Part shown: positions 33,891 to 44,649 of the stretch, piece after piece
How the letters are laid out: every line of letters starts with the position of its first letter
Position numbering within the stretch: the stretch's first letter is position 1
From: Epiperipatus broadwayi
Lineage: Eukaryota; Onychophora; Udeonychophora; Euonychophora; Peripatidae
DNA length: 64,000 bases
Assembly (NCBI GenBank): GCA_028023455.1
Contig: JAQFVV010012497.1
Coordinates: forward strand, 3,410,001 to 3,474,000
Direction of reading: 5' to 3'
The notes under the pieces: generated by a model
Told to the model about the DNA's origin: nothing
Seen by the model: only the letters and a program-made list of their open reading frames with translations
Database searches by the model: none
Made by a program: the position numbers and the translations under genes

Positions 33891-36800
33891 TTTCATATAA
33901 CTTATACTTTTTTATATAAATGTTTGTTTAATGTATGAAGCAGAAAAAGTATAAGTTGCAATGACATAGATATAATTTAGACAATGTACTCATCACATTT
34001 AATGATGGTATAAAAATTTTGACTTTGCAATGTTTGATAAAGAATTAATGAAGCATAGTTGGAAATCAAAGTAATCATTAAAGACAACAAAGGAAAAAAT
34101 AATGGACTGTTTAAAAAAAAATGAAATGAAAACTAAAGTCAAGAAACAATATAACAACTACAAAGTATTACAGATAAAATGAAGCATGGAAAAACTGAAG
34201 TTTTTAAGGGTATCAATGATGCCATTGGGTGAACATCTGCTGAAGTATATCATTAATGTAAATAATCAATGATGAAATGATTGCACATCAAAAATGTGCT
34301 ATCAAAATATCAACAATCAATATTTATGTTAAGATTAGTTACTGTGAAGAAACAGTAAAATTTATCTTTGAGATTATCTTCAAAAGAGAAGACTACTGCA
34401 ATGGAAAGCATTGTGTTAGAAATTCTGCAAGAAATTAAGAAAGAGTAAATTAAAGTTGATCAAATTAATGTGAAAAACTTTTCCATAGCTCAAATTTGTA
34501 AAGTTTGTTTTTTATTTTAATATAATATTTGCACTGTGATGATGCAAATATTGTACAGTCTTCATATTATATGAAAAAGGGATTATGTTGAATATTATTT
34601 AATTGTGATTATAACTTTGTATCTTAAGAGGATTATAAATATTCAAAGTGAATTTATGATAGGAGCAAGAGTTGGTGAATAGTTGAAAAGATTAAGGAAA
34701 TCAGCATTACAACAGATACTTTGATTCAATAATTGTAGTGTCAAAAAGCTGGCATCAAATATAACCTTAGTTCTTATTAGATTAGAAACTACAGATAGGT
34801 TAATGAAGTAACATTAGTAGAAAAACTAAACAATTGCACATCAATGGCTTAATTTCTTTAGCTTATATGTAGATTACATAACATGGAGCCAGATTGGGGA
34901 AAGGTAATTATGAATTCAGAATTTATTGGAATAAATAAAACACTACTAATACCATTCAAGCTGAAAATGGTTTTATGAAGTGTGTAGAAAGTGAAAAGAT
35001 TGTCCTTTAGATAAAAGTTTGTATGTAAAAAAGTTATAAACAATTTTCATTTGGATTATTCATTCACAACAAAGCTTTGTATGATGCATTGGAAGAGTGG
35101 TGTTGTAGGCTTTGCAGTACAAAATCAATGGATTGAGATTCAACTCTTGTTACTTTTAATAAATACTCAATCTTCTTACAAATTCGTTGTACGTAAATCA
35201 TTTTTTTTATTAGCAACTAAGAAATCCACCAATAAAGATTTTTCATATACCAGTACTAAATGAGAACCTAGTTAAAATTTTAGGATGTAATTTTTTTTTT
35301 CCCAAATATAAGAATTTGTCTAGACTATTCCAATGAAACGAGCATAGGAAATGTGTTGATAACTTTGGAATGAAGTATTATCCTCCAAGTATTTGGGGAT
35401 AGGACTAAACCTGAATTTTGATTTGAAGAAAAAGTAATCAAACGAAAATGTTTTGTTTTGATAATACGCTGAGATAATCTGATTCACTGGAACAAAATAC
35501 ATGTGGAAAGAAATGATTGTAAAAAAAAAAAGAATGATAACATTAAAGATATTTTAGAGAAAACTAAATTTAGATATGCATTCTGGTGAACTGCTATGTT
35601 TATAGTCAAAAGAGAGCACAGTGTTGGTAGTGCCAAATCTAAGTTATCTTAAATTCTTTTACAACTTATCGGTGGCTAATTTTTTATCAAATGAAATTTG
35701 TTTTTAATTATTTTTGTGGGTTTGTTAAAAATATAATTTTAACTTTATTAAAGATTTATTTGATAAAAGTGATTTTTTTTTTTTTACATTACTGTATTTT
35801 ATGATTTTCCAAGGTTGATCGAAACAAGGACTCACATGGGTGTTGACTTCTAAAAGTATGTACTATAACACAAAACAGATGAAATCTGTTCTTGAATACG
35901 ATGTGTTTAATAATTTTATATACCGTATTTAAACTTGAAAATAAATGTGATTATTTTGGTAAACAGTAACTTGCAGCTATTTCATAATATTACAGATTAA
36001 TAAATTAAATATTAAAATAATGACATTGAAAGTTTAAGTGAAATAAATAAATGTGATTTAAGAATTAAAAACACAGCACAAAAGCCTTTAAAAGTTTAAT
36101 TGCAATGTGTATTACTCTTTATTCAATTTTTAATTTAGAGAAGTCTTTTTGAAAACACGATTTATAGCAGTGTTAAGTACTAGCCAAAATTTATTAAAAA
36201 TAATGCCTGTTATTTATGTGTGTACGAATACATCTATATTTGTAAACATTGCGAATATAAATCGAATATCAGTAATAGTTTATAATAAAATAATGGTGCC
36301 ACTAATAATAATTGTCAGTTTTGTTAAATTTTGAAAGAATCATCTTTGGAATCGATAGTGTCATGCATAGACTTGCATAATCAAAAGAAAAGCTTTTAGC
36401 TAATGGAATACTTAAGACTTTTTAAAAAAAAAAAAATGACAGCTTTGTTATTTTAATGAATATAAAAATTTCTATTCATATCCTTTGACAGAGTTGCTGT
36501 TCTAATCCCCTCCTTTACCTCTCCCCCCACATTTCCCATGTTCATTATAAATAATAGAATGCTCTATTTTTTGAGACTGAATATTATTTGGAGAAAGTTA
36601 AAAGACTGTCAGTAGAGATATTATGTTAAATATTTGATAACAAATAATAGCTATGCTAAGAATGAAATAAAAGTTCAGACTCATTTTTAAAAAATCACTG
36701 TTAAAAATTGGTAACGCAGTCGTTTATAATTATTGTATATAATAAAGTCATATAAAATAGTGGGACCCTTTATATGTAATTTTTTTGGTGAAATATGTGG

Positions 36801-37559
36801 TATGTGCATACAAAATGTAGTTTTCTGTTTGAAAGCAGATTTGGTGAATCAACATATTTTTTTCGAATAGAATATGTAAAATTACATTCACCCATACAAA
36901 ACCTGCATAACATTTGATTTTTATTTTCCATTTATAGATAATTATAAACTACATATATATATATTTTAAAAAAATTACTATAAAAAATTATTGCAATTGA
37001 TGTTTCAATGAAACTTCATTGACCTTCACAATTAATTATTATTTAAATAATAAACCTAATCCTATAAATTTTATTACAAATTTAACAATTTATAGAATTT
37101 GTACTATAATGAATTGATTCATTCTGAAAATGGCCTATGAGATTCAGCCAAAATGTCAATAGTAATATATTTTTTTTTTCAATAAAAAGGAATTAAAGAA
37201 GTTTTAAAGTTTAAAATAATTATTAAATATTTTTGCTTGTATTGAGAGCAGATTTTGAGTCTCAACACAATCTTTAATAAGAGAAAATGAAAGATGATAC
37301 AAACTTGTGGAAATTGCAGAAGAAAAAAAAGTTGTCTGTCATGAAATCTTTATTTGGTGAAAATGCTAATCGGAAATAGATATGAAACATTCAACACAAT
37401 TAGTGGTCATTGATTACTGAAATGTATATTGTTAATGCAAAATTAGAGAAATAAAAACTATTAAAAAACAATACTAGTAGATGATATTTTTAACTTTCAG
37501 AACTACTTTAATGAATAAAGCTTGCTAGATGTTTTAAAATATTGATACACTTCAAAGGT
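33891..37559. other. A+T-rich intergenic DNA with faint LINE-like traces
   Basis: On the minus strand at about 35350-35410 a FRFSPIPKYLEDN...YQHI phrase faintly resembles the PKYLGV-D-TL---HI segment of Jockey-like LINEs. This is a single short match. The frames at 34858-35263 and 36149-36334 have no recognised motif. The rest is simple A/T-rich DNA, with one pyrimidine-rich patch at about 36505-36540. Confidence 0.4.
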
Positions 37560-38033
37560 AGTTCAAATTTAACTGAGATCAATAAGATAATTGATATTCT
37601 ACTGATAATAGTAATAAGAATAGCTGATATTAAAAATAATTCACCAACAAATTTTTGAGTGAAGCAAAACAATCTACAAAGAAAAATAATTATTTAAGAA
37701 ATATTGAATATCTGAAATTATGTAAAATGATATAAGAAAGTATGATTGTGAATTGGCAAGGAAAGATGTAGAAGAGAATAAAAGTTTCGAAAGTATAAAA
37801 CATGTTGGTATTGGAAGAAAAATTGCTTCAGCAATAAGAAGAAGAAAAACTAATTAAAAATAAGTATGATCATGAAATATGTGGTAAGCGTTCTACATGG
37901 AATTATATATAATAAAAAACAAAATAATCACTAAATTACGACATCTAAGTTTCCAAGCATTTTAAATGAAATGGGTGACATGCAGTTAAATATGTGAAGA
38001 AGAAAAAAATTCCTAGAAGTGATGGAATTATAT
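37560..38033 (+). pseudogene. RTE-like LINE fragment (region before the RT)
   Basis: Nucleotide-level match to 21430-21930 of the old intronic RTE copy. Shared stretches include aactgagatcaataag, gtgaattggcaaggaaag, gagaataaaagtttc, a ccaagcattttaa stretch and the gaagaaaaaaattcctag counterpart of KKGKAPG. It ends at the KAPGxDGI point (gaagtgatggaatta), just before the foldback element at 38087. It is a dead, doubly truncated fragment. Confidence 0.72.
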
Positions 38034-38086
38034 TTTTCAGTAACATCCTCTTTCTCTAGTTATGTCACTTATAAAGCTTAAATAAT

Positions 38087-38354
38087 CAATAGATGCCACA
38101 TGGTAGTGGTTAATAACTATTCAGAGCTGTTCTATCCATATTCCAGACTAGTTTCTAACTTATGGCTTTTATCAATGAGAAATTTGGGATCCAAGTCTAA
38201 TTTTGTCTGCTGAAGTGTTAGATCCAAAAAAAAATGTAAGTGCACTACATCCAGATCCAAAAATCTTCACTGATGAAAGCTAAAGCATAGCTTAGGGATA
38301 TGGTTAGGAGAGCAGAAGATTGATTTATCAAATACTACCATGTAGCATTTATTG
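38087..38354. repeat. Diverged foldback copy related to the 5.7-kb element
   Basis: The left arm (caatagatgccacatggtag...ttatggcttttatcaatgag...gggatcca) pairs with the right arm (gatccaaaaatcttcactgatgaaagc...accatgtagcatttattg). The same landmark series (ccagactagtt, cttatgg, catcagtgagga, ggatctgag) is in the 5697-6145 unit, so the two belong to one family. It lies directly after a truncated LINE fragment. Confidence 0.65.
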
Positions 38355-38739
38355 CTCAAGAACCAAGTGAAAAGAAAGAAAGACAGGGACACATGATTAA
38401 AGTATTTTTTTTTTACTATCAAAAAATATCTTAAGGGAAATTAGATGTAATAAATAATAAAATAAAAGTAAGGAATATTATATTTTAGAAATGAACTTTG
38501 AGATTGGTTATATTTATTAGTATTCTGTGTGTGTATTCGGATATAATCTGGCCATTCATTGAATTAAAACTTTTTTCACCACTAATGACTTGTGCAACTC
38601 TTTCCAGATAGTATACCAAATTAACTAACACTTTGGCATATCTATATTTTTTTTTATTACCAAAATAGTCAATTATAGGAAAAACCCTGGATCAGTATAT
38701 TTCTTTATTGCTAGATGAATATTTTAAAGAGTAAAAACA
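38355..38739. other. A+T-rich DNA, no feature
   Basis: Simple A/T-rich sequence. Nothing is recognised. Confidence 0.5.
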
Positions 38740-39081
38740 AAATATAATTATTTGTCTACACCGCTGTTTTAATATTTCACCCAGAAAACTGGTTTGCATC
38801 GGAAAATACACCTAAATATAAAAAATATATATATATTAAAAGTTAATTCTATATCTAATATAACGAAAAGTTCCTATAGATTAATAATATTTTCTATATA
38901 GAATTCAACCTAACACGTGATTTGTTAAATTCTATAAATAGAAAAGTTTATAAGAACTTTCTGCTAAATCAGATATGGAATGAACTTTTATTGTTTAATT
39001 TTTATATAAAGTCATTTACCTATATCTTCTGACAAAAATCAGTGAAATATTAAAACAGCTATTTAGACAAATAATCATTTA
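38740..39081. repeat. 342-bp foldback element
   Basis: taattatttgtctac...gctgttttaatatttcac on the left is the inverse of gtgaaatattaaaacagc...tagacaaataatcatt on the right. Inner parts (aaaagtt-attctatatct against agatatggaat-aactttt) pair as well. There is no coding frame and no convincing target-site duplication. Confidence 0.72.
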
Positions 39082-40220
39082 TTTTATATATATATTTTTC
39101 CTTTAATTACTTTTTATTTTTTACTACTTCCATAAAAATAGTGATACTCTTTAGATAAGGAATTCATATATAGAAAAAAATGTTATTTAGGAGGTGTAGA
39201 TTTTACTCTAACTTAATAAGGAAATGAATGACTTTCATTTTATGCTGACATATATATCATAATTATGGATTTATTATATAATAGGTACAGAGTTGAGAGA
39301 TAATGTGTCGAGATTGCAAATGAAAATATTAAAAATTATTTACTTACATAAATAATATTTAATTTTAAAAAACGCCACTTAATAATGCTATAGAAGTAAA
39401 ATTTTCTGTTCACTTATTATTCTTTTTTAAAATACATAGATAAAAAAAATTAACGATGTTTTGTAGTCTTTGTTTTGTTGTATAACTACAAATATTGTGG
39501 TTCCAATTTAGTGTGAGTTCTTAGATTTTTTTTACATACATAATAGAGCCACAGAATGGTACCGAAAATACTAAATGATAAATGGAACAAATAGGGGAAT
39601 TGTGTGTGTTTATAAACAAAAATAAATGTTAATTTTTAAATAGCAAATGATTGAATAAAATTGCAGCATTTTAATGAACAAATAGTACCTGAACATTCGC
39701 AATTATTAGACTGTCCATTTTCATCTTTACGCAATTTGGATAGTGCGTTGCAGGCTGATAATGGAACTATCCTGTCTAGATCCAGAACCGTTGTTCTGCA
39801 AAACAATAAAGAAGATCATGAAAAGAGATGAGCTCATCTCCAAAAAACCCTTTGAGGATCCTGGGCCCTATTTACCCTCCCAGTTGATAACAATAGAATA
39901 TTAGACATGCCTCCCACTAAATCATTCAACAAGAACTCTCAGGACATAGCATAACCTCACTTAACCTTGTATACATCTTTTCAATTTGTACACATAGTAT
40001 TTAATAATATATATTTTTGAAACAAATAGTACACTTTTTTTTCATAAACAATACAAATAAGAAAAATAATTGAATACTACAATTAACAGATTATTTTCAA
40101 GTTTCAAAATTTCAATTACAGTTAATAGAAAAAGTAGCAGGTTTTATTTCTGCTTTTAAACTACAAAACTAAAATTATTATTTTTGTTTAAAAAAACAAG
40201 CAAACCTTTTTTACCTGCAG
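39082..40220. other. Intergenic DNA with a G+C-richer patch of unknown origin
   Basis: The patch at about 39690-39960 (from tgaacattcgcaattattag to cataacctcacttaacc) has more balanced base composition than its surroundings, including a gaggatcctgggccctatt stretch. It has no long frame and no partner elsewhere in the window. It may be a fragment of an unrecognised repeat. Confidence 0.4.
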
Positions 40221-40539
40221 TGCTAAATAACATAAATGCCCTGAAGGAAGTCTAGAAAGAGATCTGGACACATTCTTCTGCAACCATATTCTCCAGCAGA
40301 TAAAATCCAGATGGAACTGTAATAATATTTCTGTAGTGTAATTTTCACTATACCATTTTCATGCAAGATAGGGTTACCGGTAATGCTAATAAACATCATG
40401 AAGGAAGTCTAGAAAGAAATCTGAAATGTACATTCTTCTACAATTACACTTCTCCAGCAGGTTAAATCCAGATGTGACTGTAAACATATTTCTGTAGTGT
40501 AATTTTCACTTCACCATTTTCACACAAGGTAGGGACTGG
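40221..40539. repeat. Tandem duplication, about 163-bp unit (third partial copy at 40846-40905)
   Basis: Unit 1 (about 40221-40383) and unit 2 (about 40384-40539) share gctaat-aacat, ctgaaggaagtctagaaaga, cacattcttct-caa, tctccagcag and atatttctgtagtgtaattt. A partial third copy near 40846 carries ttctgtagtgtaatttcc followed by ccattttcatgcaagatagg. The intervening stretch holds the second copy of the dispersed repeat seen at 10540-10650. Confidence 0.75.
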
Positions 40540-40609
40540 TTTCTATTCATTTTTTTTAAAAAAAAAAAAAACATTGTGGAGGAGGTATAATTATAAATTA
40601 TATGGCCAA

Positions 40610-40710
40610 AGACATGAAAAAGATGTATGATCACCAAAATGCACATTTCATGCTGAACCAGTACCCATCAGTTGGTCCAAATCACAAATATCTTTATCAT
40701 TGTTAAACAT
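40610..40710. repeat. Dispersed repeat copy 2 (partner at 10540-10650)
   Basis: Contains catgctgaaccagtaccc and atcagttggtccaaatcaca, nearly the same as at about 10590-10640 in the same orientation. It lies between tandem copies of the 163-bp repeat. Confidence 0.65.
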
Positions 40711-40905
40711 ATATAGATAGCCACTTATTACAGTTTAATTGATAAATGTCAAACTTACTGCCCTCACAACTTCGACATAACCACTTGATGAAAGTATATT
40801 AATAATTTTTATTAGTTATTCATTAGACTAGAGATTATTCACTTAATGAATAATATTTCTGTAGTGTAATTTCCATTACACCATTTTCATGCAAGATAGG
40901 GATAA

Positions 40906-42894
40906 TCTCTTGTCTAATGAATGACTAATAAAAAGTATTAATGGGACTGTAATATTCCTCTTAGAATTTTTCCGGGAGCCTATTTGAAATATATAAGTAG
41001 ACCTTGCAAACAAAGAAGGATTTAAAGATTTTTTTCCCAATTCCTGTCTTTAGGTTATGAGCATGTTTAGTAGCCACCTTTCCCCTTCTCTTTATTAATG
41101 GAATTTACTTTTATTAATATTTAATTGAAAAACTTCAAAATGTAGAAGAAAAAAAAATGTCATTGATAAAAGAACGAACGAATGATGAAACAAAACAAAA
41201 AATCCTCAAGTATTTTTTGTTATTATTATTTAATGAAAAATCGAAATAAAGATCATGAAGACAAACATCGAAAATGTTCATTTTGTCCCTACCTCTGCCT
41301 ACAATTCTCTCTATATTTTTACTATTAATATTACTTAATAAACAATTTGTCAGTATTCAAACAAACACGGGGGGGGGGGACATATTTATTGTATTCTACA
41401 TTTCCCAATTAAAACTTAACACATATTATTTTCCTTTACTTGGGTTTTTAAACGCAGCATAAATACTGACAGACAAAACGTATGTGAAGTGATGCACTGT
41501 GACTTCTCCTTATACAGAGTCAGGAATCTCTCAACAACTACGCGCAGAGAAACCTGTTAGCCACTTTGACTTTCCATTGCCCACCCTAGGTTTTTCCATA
41601 TTCTTTTCTATCCTGCTCCATCCCATTTCCACAACATAATCTTTGTCAACTCCATGGCGGATAGTAATGGTTTGGTGGCTCCCCCAGGTAGATAAAAAAT
41701 TCCAAAAGCTTATTAATACAGTACCGAGACTTTAAATCTTTTTTTTTTCATGTTGATATTAAGATTGAGTAATTGCAAAAAAAAATTTTATAAGAAAAAT
41801 AATATCAAGATAGTCGTGTGACAGGTGTAAGATAAAAAAATCTAGTACTGCTTTTTTTTTTGGGGGGGGGGGGGGGTTTGAATTCTAAAGTTTTGACAAC
41901 TAAAAAATTACTCTAGCTAGTTAAACATTTAACTGATAAAAATTAATTATCGGTCTTCCAATTAAAGAAAATGATTTTTATAAAACTGAAATGCGAAAAT
42001 TTTTACAAACGCATTAAGCTATCAAGAGCCAAATCTCAAAACACTACATATTCACTCCACTAAAATTGTTTAAGCAAGAGTATATTTTCAAAAAGAAATT
42101 AAAATCAACTATCATTGAATTTGTTATATAATGACTTTCTCATTCGAGAGAAATTATCAATAGTAGCATATAAGAAAGAAAATAAACAGTACAGTGATAT
42201 ATGAGAGATCAAAAAATTAAATATATTTTTTTAAATAGCAGTATATGATTATAGATTATTAAATTAGCAAAACAAATTTTCTAATATAGATATGAATTTT
42301 GAATATTTTTATTTAGTTTTAAATACTTATACACAAACAATATTAAATGTTAAAAAAAAAAGAAGAAATCTAATTATAAATATATTTTATTCTTGAGTAC
42401 AATGTTTATTTATTCATGAAAAATTGTACAAAAAGAGATTTTTGTTTTTTTCTTTATTAGAATTATATAAATAAAATTGTTGTATATATCATTATAATCC
42501 ATTAATAAAAAAAATAGTTCTAAATGATATGCCGGTGCATATAAATAATTATTTATTTTTTATTATCTTGTCAGTATGACAATCTACAAGTTGTAAATTG
42601 ACTAAATATATTTTTATCAGAATGTAATTTTATACAGCACTTTTATTTGTCCATTCATCTATTCTATATATTATAGGTATACGATTGACTGGTTAAAAAG
42701 TTAGTAAGGAAAGTCGTACTCTATGCTAAATTTGAATCTGTGTAGTAAATGGATTGGTGAACTTAGGTGAGTTATGGCTATTTTGTCCATAGCTTTATTA
42801 GTACTTCGTCAAATGATGCCTTCTATATTGTAGTTAAATAGTAATCCATGGAAAATAAGCTGAAATAATGTCTTCACTTATATATATATAGGGT
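40906..42894. other. Intergenic DNA with homopurine/G runs and a G+C-richer patch
   Basis: A run of nine or ten G occurs near 41371. At about 41852-41876 a T run is followed directly by fifteen G. The patch at about 41490-41720 has more balanced composition (tacgcgcagagaaacctg; tccatggcggatagtaatgg), without a frame or splice context. It may be an old SINE or exon-like fragment, but no family is recognised. The remainder is A+T-rich. Confidence 0.4.
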
Positions 42895-43535
42895 GGAAGT
42901 GAAATAGAGATAGATAAAATTTACTTTATCATATGAAATACTTCTTTTAAACTCCATTCATTATATATAATAAGCTTTCCATATATATATATGTCAATAT
43001 GTTTTGCAAAGTATGCAATTTTTTCTTTCTATGATGCTTTAAAAAAGAATGCAGACACTGTTTAGATCCACAGTGTCAAACTGGTATACCTAGCGCAAGA
43101 TGCTAGAAAGAGAAGGATAGATCAAATTTACTTTTTCTTATGGAATACTTTTTTTAAACTTTATTAATTATTTGTAATAAATTTTGCATATGTGTGTGTG
43201 TGGTGATATGTTTTGCAAAGTGTACAATTTTTCTTTCTATGATGTTTCTGAAAAAGAATATGGCCACTGTTTCGAACCATAGAATATCAAACTAGAATAA
43301 TGGCACAAGATGATAGAAAGAGAAGGATACATAAAATTTACTTTATTTTATGGAATACTCCTTTTAAACTTCATTAATTATTTGAAATAAATTTTGCATA
43401 TACAAGATGATACGTTTTGCAAAGTATATAATTTTTCTTTCTGCAATGTTTCTGAAAAAGAACACAACACAGTTTCAACCCACAGAATGTTAAACTGATA
43501 TGCATAGTGCAATATGATAGAAAGATAAAGAAAAC
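42895..43535. repeat. Tandem array, about 204-214-bp unit, three units plus a partial inverted unit
   Basis: The landmark tagaaagagaaggata...aaatttacttt...atggaatact recurs at about 43103 and 43313, with diverged starts near 42905 and 43515. Each unit continues with aaataaattttgcatat, ttttgcaaagta and ttctttctatgatgtttctgaaaaaga. An inverted half-unit (cacaaagtatatcagc...gcaaaatttattttatgg) lies at about 43700-43750. It is satellite-like, or an element with internal duplication. The class is unknown. Confidence 0.75.
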
Positions 43536-43750
43536 TTGATATATCACAAACAATAATAATGTAATAAATAAAAGATCAAGTAGCATCCAATGGCTATAAA
43601 ACAGAATTAAGAAAGACAACCATGATTATGGTGCAGAGCACTGAAAATGCATCAAGCTGAAACAAAAACCAGAAATATTACAGAAATAAAAGTTACACAC
43701 TTCACAAAGTATATCAGCACATATATGCAAAATTTATTTTATGGAATAAC

Positions 43751-44600
43751 AAGAGTTTATGCCTAGAAAAAAATATGGTGTCAAATCTCTCTACCTTTTC
43801 AGAAAAGTATTGTATCTTTTTCATTGCAAATGAGATTTGATAATAATTCTCATTAAATTTGTTTAATATTTGTATGTGACTTATATAAGTAGGGCTTATA
43901 TAGTTAACATTAGAATTAGAATATTATCAGAAACCCAACATTCCATTACATTTTGGCAGTTTAATATGGTGTGTGCATGATTCATTTATTATGCTGCTAT
44001 ATTTTCTATTATATATATATAAATGGGAGAATTTAAGCACTTTTGTATTCCCAGAGTATTATTTACAGAGTAGTATCAATTCATTTATAACAAAGAAAAT
44101 GTCTAACACAAATAAAACTTAAACAAAAGTTTATTCATTCATTACAAAGTAATATTTACATAAATGAGTAGATGAAAATTAAAGCATTTAATATTTTTTT
44201 AAAAATAAAATCTCTTATTGTAGATGTATCTATAAGTGGTATGACTATTAATTATTTACATGCAAGTTTAACAAACGTCATCCACAGATATGTGTGTTAT
44301 CTTTACTTCAATTTTTTCACACATACAACTTTACTAGATTATCTGAAGTTTATATATTGGTACAGTTTCTGCATACATTTGAATATTTTAGCATATATTA
44401 ATTTTATTAGGGCTAATCATATACTTATCACATGAATTTTCTAGAATGTAATTAAGCTAGGGGTAAATTTATTCATATGTTGTCTGATTGTAATTACATT
44501 AAACATAGAAATGTTATTTACATCAATTACTTTTATATATATATATATATGCACAAACTGTTATAACTTTTACAAACAATCAAATCTCTCCCCTCACTTT
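43751..44600. other. A+T-rich DNA, no gene
   Basis: Nothing is recognised. An 87-codon frame at 44172-44435 has no motif. Confidence 0.5.
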
Positions 44601-44649
44601 AGAAAATTATCTCTTTAATCACAAATGTAATTCTAGAGCTTTTGGGCAA

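Noticed and set aside
35051-35502. Possible Jockey-like or other LINE RT pieces
   Set aside because: Only single short phrases resemble RT segments and the order of motifs cannot be followed, so no element is called.
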